The notes below the pieces were generated by a model. It was not told where the DNA came from and ran no database searches. It saw only the letters and a program-made list of their open reading frames with translations. Below are positions 12,001 through 23,500 of a stretch of DNA of 64,000 nt, piece after piece (positions within the stretch are counted from its first letter, which is position 1; each line of letters begins with the position of its first letter). The stretch comes from Ricordea florida. Taxonomy: Eukaryota > Cnidaria > Anthozoa > Corallimorpharia > Ricordeidae. A program made the position numbers and the translations under genes. The stretch is from the NCBI GenBank assembly GCA_949710005.1, contig OX453278.1, positions 2,664,501-2,728,500 on the forward strand, read 5' to 3'.

Positions 12001-15000
12001 AATCCACCGCGTATTCCAGAATTCTACACCCTCACAAAGATTCATAAGGCTAACCCAGTCGGTAGACCTATCATATCAGGCTGCGAAGGCCCTACTGAAC
12101 CTGTATCATCATTTGTAGATAGTCTGCTTCAGCCTATAGCTAAGCTACAAAATTCGTATCTAAAAGATACGACAGACTTTATCAACTTCCTAGAGAATAC
12201 GGAAGTCCCAGAAAACACCATCCTTGTGTCTATGGATGTGACCAGCCTGTACACAAACCTACAGCAGGAGGAAGGCATTACTACCGTGGGCACCGCATAC
12301 GAGCGTTTCCATAAAAACAAGCCTCCTATTCCAACCCATTTCCTAAGAGATGCTCAGACTTATACTAAAGGAGAATTCTTTCCAGTTTAATGGAAAAAAA
12401 TTATCTCCAGATACACGGAACCGCTATGGGAAATAAAATGACAGTCTCTTTTGCCAACCTATTTATGGCAGAGGTTGAGACAGAAATCCTGAATAAGAGC
12501 ACAGAAAAGCCACCGGTGTGGAAAAGAGACATCGATGATGTGTTCTCTTTATGGAACATAAGAATTGAGAATATAAATGGGTTCATTGAACAGGCTAACA
12601 GACATCATCTAACCATTAAATTCACGGCTGAAATATCAGACAAAGAAACCATTTTCTTGGATACTTGCGTTTACAAAAGCGACAGATGTAGACAAAGATC
12701 TTTCCTTGACGTGCGAACTCACTACAAGCCGACAGAAACATTTCAGTACACACATTTCGCTTCCTGCCACCCACCAGGGGTCAGTAAAGGCTTCATCAAA
12801 GGCGAAGCACTCAGTCTGCTTCAAACTAACTCTTCAAAAAATACTTTTGAAGAGAATATTGTAGCATTTAGATCACGCCTTTACGCGAGAGGGTATCCAG
12901 ATATTCTGGTAAATAAAGTCCTCTCAGAAGTGAAATTCGAAGAGAGAAAGTCGGCTCTTCAACAAAATAAAAGAACGCGCTATAGAATTCTTCCTTTTGT
13001 CACACAATACCACCCAGCGGTGCCTAATTTAAAGAAAATCTTATTATTTTGAGCAAATGGCATCTAATACAGGATCGACCTTTGCTGAGTGAGATATACA
13101 AAGAGCCTCCCATCATATCGTACAAAAGAGGAAAATCGCTCAAGGGCATACTCGTTAGATCCAAACTCTTAAGGTAAAGAAACTACACTTGCGAACAGCG
13201 GGAGTCGTGTAGGCCTGTCACAACTTTTTTTAAACACTGCTACAGCTTGGAAATGATCATCGAAAGCTCGGGTCCGTGTCGTAAGCTCTATGACCGCTAA
13301 CCAACAACCGCTGACTGGCTAGAATTTTTCTTTTCGCTGTGAGCTTTTTCTTTTCGCTGTGAGCTTTTTCTTTTCGCCGTGAGCTTTTCCTTTTGGCCGT
13401 AAGCTTTTCTTTTTTTGCCGTGAGCTTTTTCTTTTCGCCGTGAGCTTTTTCTTTTCGCCGTGACAGTTGTGGGCCACCGTAGTGGCACAATTATAGAAAA
13501 TAATTGGACGATTTACGTCATCTTACTGGCAACACTGAGTTACGGAGGGAATAAGGGGTTGTGCGGGTTTCATAGCTTGAAATTATATTTTTATAGTTTC
13601 AATAAAAACTGAGTAGTTTTAAGATTGGAAACATTTCCGATTTTGAAGACTATGCAGAGTACCCTGGAACCTTTTAAAATAAGCTATGGGGGCACTTTAA
13701 AGATATTTGCTTTCGGCAGTTTTTATATACCGGATGAGTATTATTAAGGGCAAAGGTGCTCTTTTCTACTTCGGCATTTAACATTAAGTCTTTTTGTTAC
13801 CTTTTTGTTACTTACTAACCGCTAATGACTTTATGAATAATGGCTCCTGCTTTATGGAAAGTATAGTTTAATGGCATGCCACTGAAAGTTTTCAGCAGCA
13901 TTCAAATACATTAAACTTTATGACTCCTTAATTAACGCTACAGTAAAGTAGGACAAGTAGTAAGTAAATTAATTATAATCACGGAAACGTTTTACCGTCA
14001 TCTGGTATTATCATCCAATTGTTGTAGTCTTCTGAACGTTCTGCGTATAAGATGCGCAACCCTCGACAAAAGTGCTGAATTTTCGGTGAATTCCATGGCT
14101 CGTCGTTCGGTGCCTCGCCCCTGATGATAAGAGTGGAACTCGTAATGTCTGCTTCAGTTCCCTGCTGGTCCTGATGAAACGAAGAGAATCAGAGAATACC
14201 GTTCACACTCACTTTTCACCCACTCAATCTACCTGTCAAGAACATTATTCTGAAGAACTTCAAATTACTTCAGAATGACAACGAAACAGGTAGAATCTTC
14301 TCATGCACTACCCGACCACCACTCATCTCATTTTAACGTAACAAAAACGTAAGCGACTTTTTAGTTAGAAGTACACTAAAATCAAACGAATCACTGGCAC
14401 CTTTAACTGCACACGCAAAAGATGCAAAACGTGCCCTTTCATCCACAACACAGACAAAGTAACAGGACCTAAGCGATCGATTAAAATCACCGACCGCTTC
14501 ACATGCACTTCCGCCAATGTTATTTATTGCATAAAATGCGCCTTATGCAAGAAAATATACACCGGCGAGACCGGAAGAAGATTAGGTGACCGTCTCTGCG
14601 AACATCTGCGCGACGTCGAACGAAATGACAAATTGAGATGCATCTAAACCTGTAGCACGACACTTAAATTTACCTAACCACTCCACCCAAAACATGGCGG
14701 TATGAGGCCTTACCATGCATTAGGGCAACACGGAAAGCCGTAAAAACTTAGAACAGAAGTTTATCTTCCAACTCGGTTCTCTTAATCCCTACGGTATCAA
14801 CGAACGTTTCTCATTCATTTAATCATTCATCCAGTTTATTCACTTCCATTCACACACTTCTATGGTTCCACCAATAGCATGGCTCCAAATTTCTCTACGT
14901 AACCAGGAACATTGGTAATGTGCTCCTGACGTAACCCACAATCCTCTCTTTCGCTCCGACGAAGGGCTAACGCTCGAAACGTCAGCACCTCCCTTTTGCC

Positions 15001-18000
15001 TTATGGTGGTATAATTTACTTAATCAATTCGTTTAATTTACCCAATTTCTTGTGATCCAAAAAATGTGGTTTGTGAATTCAAAGTGCCGTTTCGTAGGGT
15101 TTTATTCGATTGATGTAAAACCAAAACTAAGTTAATTATTACCCAGGCCAATCACAATAGCGAATAGACAAAGTTCAAGGAAACCCAGCGACTATTTTTG
15201 GTAAAAATCTGTTTGGAAGCAAAGTGAGCTAGAATTTTAGAATATTGAACACACAGGCCCTCGGAATTTCGAACCGTGTATCTGAATCTGAGATTTTCAG
15301 TCCCTAAAACATCACCAAGAAGATTCGCAACAAGGGAAAAGTAGTCATTTACGTTTTCGGAAAGGATATTTTTGCAATTTTTGGCACTTAAAAAGGTCAC
15401 CTTGCAATTTCGGATGAGCAAATGGTTTGTTGGGAAGTTTTTAGAAGGTGCTGTCCAGCTAGCAATTCTCAGAAATGAAGATATCATTCACTAAAATTTT
15501 GGAACACTTCAATTTTTTGCTAAGATATCCGAACAGATCAAATTCTTCGAAGTGATAAAAAACATCTATTTAGACAGTCTTTAAACATTACAAGGAGCCT
15601 TGAAATGTCATTCAGAGGCTTTTGGCTCAATCTGCTCATTGGGTGCCCCAAAAAGTTCAGTGAACCAATATGAACGCAAATCAAGAGAAAATGAGGAAAG
15701 AGAACATAACCCCGTCTGATTATCTCGTTCCATGGCTGCGCGGTTTCCCCATGGCGCATTGAAATTACAACCACGTGATAAGAAGGACATTAGCCATTGG
15801 TCAGTTAAAATAGTTTCCGGATCTGAAAATAGATTCTGTCCCCTTGTCATAGTAAGGGACGGACCATTAGAAAAGTGATGGGGGGGGGGGGGTGGGGAAT
15901 TTTCAGCTTGCACGAATTTTTTTTTTCAGGTGAACCTCTCTGCACGAATTTTTTTTACTACGTGTGAAAAAGTCACAATTGGACCTTCCTTCTGCATGAA
16001 TTTTTTTTTTTACCTTCTTCTTTGCATGAATTTTTTTTTTTGGCATTTTGCCTTGCATGAATTTTTTTTGTTTCCCCCCCCCCCCCCATCACTTTTCTAA
16101 TGGTCCGTCCCTAAGAGAACCCAATATGGAAGATGCGTTCTCTTGCCTCATTTTCTCTTGCGCAAATTAAATACATGGTGGACAGGCAAATTAAAGCCAA
16201 CTATTTGCTTTTTCACTACGTACGACAACGGTTCATACATTTTGCATGGTCAAGTCCTGGGCGAGTTTCGTTGGGTTCGTCTGTTGGCTCCTCAAAGCAG
16301 TCACATAGCAAGCACCTTTCAGTGGGAAGCGATAAACCGTCACATTCTGTGAAGAAAAGTTTTTATGTCGGAACAATGATCAACTTAACTACTTAACAAA
16401 GGTCAGTTTCTCTAATCCCTAAAGAGTGATTTTACTTCCGGTAAAAACATCCACTTGCGTAAAGCTAAGACAGTTATTGATACTTACTGTGATGTTTCCA
16501 GTTAAAGACATGATTATATACGTAGATAATTCACAATTAGAGCAATCTTCAATTCCTAAACTGTTATTTTGTTTACTTCAAACTGTTTGGATTGTTGGAC
16601 GGAACAATTATGCTTGAATTGCACTCTTGCGAAATGCAGACATTTTAATCTTGCTTTAATTTTTTAAGACTGTTAATTTAAGACCAGTCACGTAATTCGT
16701 AATGAGTCCCAGGTAAGCTATATGTGATTGCGTCAGAATAAAAACCTTCACTTGGTTCTGCTAGCTTACTGTGTGTTGTGTCTTGGTATTGGCGGGGCCG
16801 CTTCGGCGCGTTTTTCAACATGGATCTCTCTTCGAAAGACATATATCTTTTATAACCTTCACCCCTTAACTGCATGCACGGCCGTCATAATCGAAGTCAT
16901 GCATGTGACGTGACCTATTTACTTTAAACTTTCTAGTCTCACATTTTCGGTCAAGCAGCTTGATTTGTGATCTACTGAGTAACGCATGGGGAAGCAGTCA
17001 ATCGAAGGTTTGCTAGACGTAGTAAATAGCCGCATGTGATGAAAATGTGGTTTCAATAAATTCTGTACTTACCAGGCCAAACAAATGCTTTACTGATGAC
17101 TCGTCCACTTGGTTGTGTTGAGGAACATGAAATGTTTCGATCCCGTCTTCAGTGTCTATTTCCAATTCTTCAGTGAACGTGGTCCCAGATTCTGTGACTT
17201 TGATTTTAAATCGAAGCACACCAAGAGAGCTATCAGGCTGTAAGACAAGGAATTCAATACGCCAATTTAGCCAAGGATTGGAACATTTTTCCATTAGTCT
17301 GACTCATTGATACAACCTTCAATGGCACCGTCGACAGCATTTCGCAATTGCCAAAAGTTTGCATATAATTTTCAATCGGACACATTCGCGAGTAGTAAAA
17401 GACCTTTAAAAGATCGCAGCTTTTGACGCGCACGGAAACAAAATTGTGATTAATTCAGTCTTCGGTTCTAATTATTTGCATTGAATCGTCGTCATCATGT
17501 CTAAAACTGCGGATTCATCTCTGCCGAGCTTTTTTGTCCTTGTACATAAATCATTCCTAACGAGGGATGTATATGCTGTTGCAAACAAAGTTTGTAAATT
17601 TACCTTGTGAGGTTCACTTCCAGGCAAAGACTTAGAAGTCACAGCAACGACCATCACGCAAACAAGAATAAAGAGTCTTCCCAAAAAAGCCTGCATGTTA
17701 TCAAACAAAAAAATGAAGAAGGGGTTATACTTCAGAGGATTTAAATCATCTCAGTTAGATAACTTTGATCTGTTTGATAAAGAGAGATTTAGCTCACTAC
17801 ACAACTATGGCCACACCAACAGAAAACATTCAGTGTGGCCAACCTTTTTAAGCTACGTAACAATATTACATAATACAAGGCTTTACTTTACGGTGTGGAT
17901 CGACTTGAAATGTGCAGTGTGACCAGTACTGCACTATGGTACTGTTTTACTATACAGTGTGGTCAGTATAACCTCTTCATCTGTGGATCAAATAATGTAG

Positions 18001-18692
18001 TGTGGTTTCATCTGTAAAAAATGCTGTTTGCCTTACTATAAAAAAGTGGCGCTTATGTGTACCATCTCCGTCAGAATATATGAGCGTTGCATTATAGCTT
18101 TCTTTTGACAGCTCCAGCTCATTTTTCTTATCAACAATAAAAGCTCCACGGGACAATAAAACAAGTGTAGACGCTTATGATTTAACACATTTGCAATGAA
18201 AAAGTCATGCAACCTATTTGTGTTTCAAATATTCGGTCTTAAAGCTATTTTCACGCGACTGTTAACTGCACACAATGGCCGGTTAGCTCAAACTCGCCCC
18301 ACGTAAGAGAATCCGGAAGCCACGAATTTTTCGCTTTTGTAATCCCAGAATTCTGGGCTTTAGAATCCGGAATCCAGCTAACGATTGGAATCCTAAATCA
18401 TAAACTCTTAAAGAAATGTAATACATTTAATCCCGTATTTTGTAAATCGAAAAAGAAAACAAACTTGTTGTGCTTTCTAACAACGTTTTTCAACATAGCA
18501 CAATTCGAACACGAAAACGAAATGCGAAGAAAAGCATTACAACAGAAAAAAGATGGAATCCAGCCCTTTTGGGGAATCCGGAATCCATAATGGGAATCCA
18601 GAATCCAAACTGTCATGGATTCCCTTACATGGGGCGATCAAACATTTCTAGCTATATAGTGCTCTACCAATTATCTGAAAATCCCTTACCAT
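9045..18692 (-). CDS. BRICHOS precursor A: secreted, furin-site, nine-cysteine C-terminal peptide
   Basis: Six exons on the minus strand: 18692-18690 (only the ATG), 17690-17604, 17237-17073, 16346-16239, 14170-13996 and 9298-9045. All have GT-AG borders and consistent phase, giving 263 residues. Residues 2-22 are a signal peptide (AFLGRLFILVCVMVVAVTS). Residues about 31-180 are a BRICHOS domain: the conserved cysteines lie in GACYVTAL (Cys98) and HFCRGL (Cys156), and the NDEPWNSPKIQHFCRGL stretch recalls the chondromodulin/tenomodulin BRICHOS end. The furin-type site TRKRR-Q follows (cut after Arg191), leaving a 72-residue peptide with nine Cys including a CC pair. BRICHOS domains act as intramolecular chaperones in the secretory pathway (family knowledge). 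The target of the mature peptide is unknown; signalling, matrix or defence roles are all possible. The last intron is 4.7 kb, against 0.87 kb in gene B, because it took in transposons. Start and exons match gene B codon for codon in length. Confidence 0.88.
9866..10627. mobile_element. Non-autonomous TIR transposon in intron 5 of BRICHOS gene A
   Basis: The ends are imperfect inverted repeats: GTGTTTTCACTAGGCCGATT at the left and, read inward from the right, GTGTTTTCACTAGGACAATC, each followed by a TTAGCTAG-like motif. A short open frame starts at 10028 (MAGEEALLLG, then basic residues) but stops within about 40 codons, and no transposase is recognised. I found no clear target duplication. 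Confidence 0.6.
10775..13493. mobile_element. Foldback-flanked composite element carrying a Penelope-like reverse transcriptase
   Basis: Left arm 10775-11037 and right arm 13311-13493 are inverted copies: a common outer edge (GGTGGCCCACAACTGTCACG), a tandem array of a 20-bp unit (AAAGCTCACGGCGAAAAGAA; about ten copies left, seven right) and a common inner edge (GTCAGCGGTTG-TGGTTAGCGG). The reverse transcriptase at 11461-13172 lies between them. A smaller inverted pair, GGTAACTACTTGGTGTAGGC at 11069-11088 and its complement at 11246-11265, is nested inside. Inverted terminal arms around Penelope-like elements are known, but the tandem structure of the arms is unusual. All of it sits in intron 5 of BRICHOS gene A. 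Confidence 0.75.
11461..13172 (+). pseudogene. Broken Penelope-like reverse transcriptase
   Basis: Ordered family blocks are readable: KADKGSTTVVMNK (near 11790), FYTLTKIHKANPVGRPIISG (12022-12081), SMDVTSLYTNLQQEEG (near 12231), IHGTAMGNKMTVSFANLFMAEVE (12411-12479), RDIDDVFSLW (near 12526), and ASCHPPGVSKGFIKGEAL (near 12760). Stops at about 11740, 11980 and 12388 interrupt it, and a frameshift in the A-run at 12391-12398 separates the halves. The catalytic box reads DIDD where the family usually has YIDD. No GIY-YIG endonuclease follows before the right arm. It is inactive. The first part stays in one frame across two stops, which suggests fairly recent decay. Confidence 0.88.
13500..13990. 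other. Intron 5 remainder, no recognisable feature
   Basis: AT-rich intronic DNA between the foldback arm and exon 5 of BRICHOS gene A. No gene, repeat or regulatory element recognised. Confidence 0.5.
14215..14647 (+). pseudogene. Penelope-like element 3' fragment with GIY-YIG endonuclease domain
   Basis: An open stretch from 14381 to the stop at 14645-14647 reads FNCTRKRCKTCPFIHNT, then IYCIKCALCKKIYTGETGRR and LCEHLRDVERND. This is the cysteine-rich linker and GIY-YIG core of Penelope-like elements, with the I-Y and Y-T-G positions and the following GRRLxDRL-EH helix visible. The piece just upstream (14222-14340, in another frame) matches the region before the linker, so a frameshift separates them. 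It lies on the plus strand inside intron 4 of minus-strand BRICHOS gene A. It may be the separated 3' half of the element at 11461-13172 or another copy. Further downstream, 14953-14987 (CTCCGACGAAGGGCTAACGC) resembles the tail of the same class of element. Confidence 0.8.
15120..15850. other. Intron 4 of BRICHOS gene A, no recognisable gene
   Basis: Minus-strand open frames at 15152-15487 and 15608-15913 show no family resemblance, and they lie inside the intron between exons 5 and 4. I see nothing further. Confidence 0.45.
15853..16114. mobile_element. PIF/Harbinger-like MITE with TAA target duplication
   Basis: The ends are inverted (GGGACGGACCATTAGAAAAG at the left, CTTTTCTAATGGTCCGTCCC at the right) with TAA on both sides. 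The inner ends are G-runs and C-runs, and the centre repeats a TGCATGAATTTTTTTT motif four or five times. A three-base TAA/TTA duplication is typical of the Harbinger group. It lies 125 bp from exon 4 of BRICHOS gene A. Confidence 0.75.
18295..18636. mobile_element. TIR element in intron 1 of BRICHOS gene A
   Basis: The ends CGCCCCACGTAAGAGAATCC and GGATTCCCTTACATGGGGCG are inverted repeats with few mismatches. The interior is rich in GGAATCC and its complement. No coding potential. It is absent from intron 1 of gene B, so it inserted after the duplication. Confidence 0.7.
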
Positions 18693-18805
18693 GAGTGTCG
18701 CTTTGCAGTCTCGAGGTTTGACGAACTGAAAAACTGAGCTGTTAGGTGAAACTGTTTATCTCTTTTCTCTGTAAAGAACATAAGTAGGCACGGCCGAACT
18801 GCGCC

Positions 18806-18812
18806 TTATATA
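18806..18812 (-). promoter_or_regulatory. TATA box of BRICHOS gene A
   Basis: TATATAA-type box on the minus strand inside GGTATATAAGGCGCAGTT, about 120 bp upstream of the ATG. BRICHOS gene B has the same motif, flanks and distance (37837-37843). The similarity continues about 200-250 bp further upstream, including a shared GATC-GTTGGCACTGAAACAA stretch, so the promoter was duplicated with the gene. Confidence 0.8.
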
Positions 18813-18952
18813 CCCGCGTCTACCTGGAATGCTTAAACCAGGTCAGCTTCCGTCGTGACTCTGTTTTTGGATTCACGTTTCAGTTCTAGGGAAGTATGTA
18901 TTCCTTCAAACGACAAGGAAGTAGTGAGGTCGGATTTCCTTTGTTTTTTTTT

Positions 18953-18979
18953 TTGTTGTTGTTGTTGTTGTTGTTGTTT
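18953..18979. repeat. GTT microsatellite upstream of BRICHOS gene A
   Basis: About nine GTT units, within the upstream region shared with gene B, where the same place has only AACAAAAAGC. The repeat expanded in copy A only. Confidence 0.85.
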
Positions 18980-19085
18980 CAGTGCCAACTGATCTATTTT
19001 CGCTACAGTCTGCCCATTTGTTTGTTTAAGGCAAACCAAATTTATATTTACCAACTCTCCTCTTAAGGAAGATTTCATGTTGCGA

Positions 19086-19347
19086 TGAGTGCTTCACTCA
19101 CAATAGAGAACAGAAGATAGAATCCCACTGTATTACTACAAACAGTATTACCGTACAGTACTGTTAAGTAGCTTTCAAAAGAATGGTCACACCGCATGGT
19201 TTGATCCACAGATGAAAAAGTTAGAAACACACTACATAGTAAAACAAACAGTACCAAGGTACAGTGCTGTTCAGTAGCTTTCCAAAGAATGGCCACTGTG
19301 CATGGTTTGGTCAAAAGATCAGGATGAAACAGTTAGAAGCACACAGT
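19086..19347. repeat. Tandem repeat of about 90-125 bp, copy 1 (upstream of BRICHOS gene A)
   Basis: Two to three copies of a unit with the landmarks CAGTACTGTTCAGTAGCTTT, CCAAAGAATGGTCACAC, GCATGGTTTGATCCACAGAT and AGTTAGAA-CACACTG. Related arrays lie in the last intron of the convertase-lectin gene (31180-31450) and intron 1 of BRICHOS gene B (38020-38330). Weaker copies lie in intron 1 of gene A (17800-18000). Function unknown. Confidence 0.75.
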
Positions 19348-19349
19348 AA

Positions 19350-20520
19350 TGGTAAAGTAAAAAAACATTGAGCAATCGGTTGCTCTTTCTTTCGGTTTTA
19401 TCCACAGATTCATTGAGTTCTAAATCTGGTCATTGCTTTACGGGTCCTTTAAATCATTCTCTTGGGGACAATCCAATCGAGAAGAACTCTGCAACCCGAG
19501 CTCGAAAAGATTGTTCCCAAAAAACAATCTTATCTTTGAAATGTTCAGCGAAAGAACTTTACCCAAACTTAATACAAGAAACGTTACCGAAAACTTCAGA
19601 ATGTCTTGCAGGGTGGCCATGTTTTTGGTACTTTAGGAAGTCCTAAAAGTTAAAAAAGTCCTAATCTTTCAGTCTGAATAAAACTTTTGTTCATCTTTGG
19701 GGTCATTAAGCTCTCGCGGTTTAGCACTGGAGGCAAAGTATTTACAAAAATGACCACCAGGTTCTGAGAAGTGTAAGAAAGCTCCCCAACGTTCTAATTT
19801 GTTTTGTTGCCGGTGGAAGTGTTGAGAAGAAGAAAGCAATCTCTGAATATACCGGTTAGAAACCTTAAGTAATGCATGTAACTCAGTTTAAAGAAACGGT
19901 TTCGCCATTAAATGGATAAAATGTTCACCAAGTGAATTATTCAGTGGCTCAGTGCTTGTTACTGTTTGCACAACTTGGCTGGCACACGTCAGGTTCGGCC
20001 GCTTCCGGAAATGTAATTTAAGACATCTAAGCAACCTACAAGGAAATTATATAATGATCTTATATGTCGTTCGTGAGTTAATTTACGATGTGGGTGACGA
20101 GGAAAGCCTACTCGCAAGTATTTTTTTATCATTTACAAACTTCTTTTTACATCTGGCCAAGCTAATTGAGCAAGTGTGTCGATTGATGTCCGAAACTTGT
20201 TGACTTCAATCGACAACTGACTGACTTTGATTAAACTGAGAAAATCAGTAAACTTTGGACTTTGGTTTCAGCTCCAAAGGAAGTCTGTTCAAGTATAATC
20301 TGAGAAGAAATCATGTCCCTGTTGCTGAAACGGAACTTGAAACTGATGCGGGTTCATGATTCGTATGACACGAGAGAGGCTCATTTTAAAATTTTTCATA
20401 ATTATGAAGTTTCAGATCTCAGCTGATTTCAATATAACATAACTAAAGGAAGAAGTTTTTAAAAGTTCGAAAACCTCTGTTCGCCGTTCGAGTTGCTTGC
20501 TCAGAGCATCTTCTTTTTTT
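19350..20520. other. Intergenic stretch upstream of the convertase-lectin gene
   Basis: Short open frames only (for example 19368-19646 and 19952-20203), with no family resemblance. The last 200 bp presumably hold the promoter and 5' untranslated region of the plus-strand gene starting at 20522. I see no clear TATA box. Confidence 0.45.
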
Positions 20521-20521
20521 C

Positions 20522-23500
20522 ATGCCAATTCTTAAAGCTTTTTGCCCCGTGGCGGGCACAATGGTTTTCAGATACCGCACAGTTTTCAACTTTATGTTAC
20601 TGTGCATGTTTCTAGCTCGTTATACGATTTTAAGCGTTACTGCTTCCTCTGCGATCAGTTATTTGAATAGCTGGGCCGTTCAAGTTCAAGGTGGATCACA
20701 CGTGGCTGAGACGCTAGCGCAGAAACACGGATTTTTATTCAAAGGGAAGGTACTGTGTTTTATGATTATCATTTTTAACTCGAGCCTTTACAAAACAACT
20801 TTTGAATGCTACTGCTCTTTAGTTTTTTCTTATAATTGTTGAAAATCATGATTTTATTTCAGAATCTCAACCGTACTGTTCGTGCTGCAAATGAAAACAA
20901 GAACTCAGAAATATGGGGTCGTGATGTGACACTTATCTAACTATTTTTGTGTCTTGTTTTAGATCTTTGATGATTTTTACCTGTTTGAACACAAGAGGGT
21001 AGCCAAGCGGTCCGCAGAGCGTTCCGAAACCAGTGGCGCTCTTTCACTTGAAAATGAGATGCAGGTTTGTGGATAAATGACAGTACTCTATAATCTAAAA
21101 ACATAAATGGGAACGTCCTTTGTGTTAGAGCATTTTCTGATGTTAGTGTATTCTTAAAAAAAATGATTTTCACTGAAGGACTGTACTTTGTGATCTACAG
21201 TGTTAACAAATCAAACGTTCATTCATTCTTTGCTGAAACGTTTCTCTCAATTTGCGTCAACAGGTCAGTTGGCTGATGCAGCAACGTGAAAAGAAAAGAG
21301 AACTGTATTCTACCACAACGTCGGCAACAGGATTTGTAAGAAAGAATATTGTTTTAAGGGCTAGACAGCTCTATCAAGAATTTCGATTCTCAAGGCAATT
21401 TCAAACTTTTCTTTAAGATTCAGTACCCTTGAAAGAATTCTCTTCATCCCCTCGATTGTTTGCATCAGTTTCTGTATGATTTCCTCAAGGCAGACATCTT
21501 TTTGTTAAGGCAAGATGTTGAGCAAACACGGGTGTTGGGCCAATCAGATCGATTTCATTTAATAATATCATTTTCTGTAATGATTTTTCAACAGGACAGG
21601 AGGATTATGCTCGACATGAACATAGAGTCAGCCTGGAAACGAGGTTATAATGGTCGTAATGTCAAGATATCAGTTGTAGACGATGGACTTTTCTATAATC
21701 ACCCGAGCTTACGGCCTAACTACGTATGTATCCTAAATACGCACGATTTATTTCACATGTTTATCTATTGCGATGGAGTCGGGGAAATCTGACCTACCTT
21801 TTATGAAATATTTTATTATGAAAACACAATTTTCAACCTTCCTAATATAAAAACATCGAGGATATATTTACTAGTCTAACAAAAGAGTAAAGTACAGATT
21901 AGAAAATGAAATAGGAAGTTGAAATGCGAATCATTGGAAAAAAAAAACGAATAAAAGCACTCTTATTGAGACATTGCCTTACATATTTTCCAATTACTTT
22001 ATTTTGGCGACAGCTACGTAATCGATTCATTACTTTGAGCCCCTTTGCAGTATTGTTGCATGCCAAATTGATCAAATGTTTAGCTGTTAATGGTTTGTTT
22101 CATTTTACTATAAACAGAATCGAGACAACAGTTTTGACGTGGTTTCGGATGACTATGATCCCAGTCCTCGAAATTGGCAAAACGGGTAGGTACCCTTCAT
22201 TTTAGCACGAGTATGATGAACAAAGTCAGTGAAACATGTGATCTTATCTTCCTTTTCAAAAAAACCTTTTCACGAGAATTTTTTATGAAAACCTTCTCTC
22301 ACTCTACAATTGATTTAACTCTTTTTGAAAGCCATGGGACAAAATCAGCTGGAGTCATAGCTGGGGTGAAAGAGCGGTACTCCTGCAGGCGCGGTGTTGC
22401 CAGTGATGCACGGATATCAGGTACTGATATTATGTGCAAGTCTAAGAGAGGATGGGTACATGAGGGAAAAACTGAGAAAGTGAGGGAAAATAAGGAAAAG
22501 GGAGGAGAAGAAAAGAAAGACAAAAATGAAGAAAGGAGAAAATTCCCCTAAAAACTAAGTGTAAAAAACAATTTCAGATTCAGTTTCACAATGGACCTTA
22601 CGACACGTAGCGTGTCGTTAGAAACTGTGACGAGACAAGAGTATCAAAATGTTTGATAAAGCTTCTTCAGTAAACATGATTCAGGATGAGTATGTTAAAA
22701 TGTTTGAATATTTGTTCTTAAACGGTTCATCGAACTATTTGGCTTTCTTTGAGCTATGCTCTGTTAGGAATGTTTGCTTCATCGAGCAGATAACACTTCG
22801 GAATAGTTCAGTAAATATCACTTTATCGTCACGGTGGTCTAATTATGGAGATTTTATTAAGAGAAAATTGTCGTTAAACTTCTTAGGCATTCGCCTTTTT
22901 GGCAACCGTATGACCACGGACCAGCAGGAAGCCAGAGCTCTAAGCTACAACCACGAGAGCACTGACATATATTCATGTAGTTGGGGACCTTCAGATACCG
23001 GCTGGAATGTAGACGGCCCCGGTCCATTAACAAAGCAAGCAATCAAGAAAGGAGCTACCAAGGTGCGTCGATATTTAACAATGAGACTCAATTAATCTAT
23101 GCTGTATTCCAGATTAAACTGCTTGAAAACCAAACCTTTCATTGCGGCACATACCTATAAAGCTTATATGTGGCATTACTCGCCCGAAGATTGGACTCAA
23201 GGCCAGGCAGGATAATGCCGGGCTCCAGTGTTTGGTTTACAGATAGAAGGCTGGGAGTAAAAACGTTAGAAGACGCTATCACGTTGGTTTCTTCATTTGG
23301 CAGGGTCGTCATGGTTTAGGATCCATATACATGTTTGCAGCAGGAAATGGAGGAATAAACTATGATTCCTGTGCGTACAACGGTTTTGCAAACAGCATTT
23401 ATACCGTCACAATCAATGGAGCCAATGAAGATGGGTCAGTTCCTAGGTACGCTGAGCCCTGCTCAGCTACCTTAGCTTCCGCATACAGTCTGGACAACAC

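Noticed and set aside
22174-22551. 125-codon open frame over convertase exon 6
   Set aside because: It includes the real exon 22332-22420 in another frame plus intron. The spliced exon carries the catalytic GHGT in phase, so this frame is a shadow.
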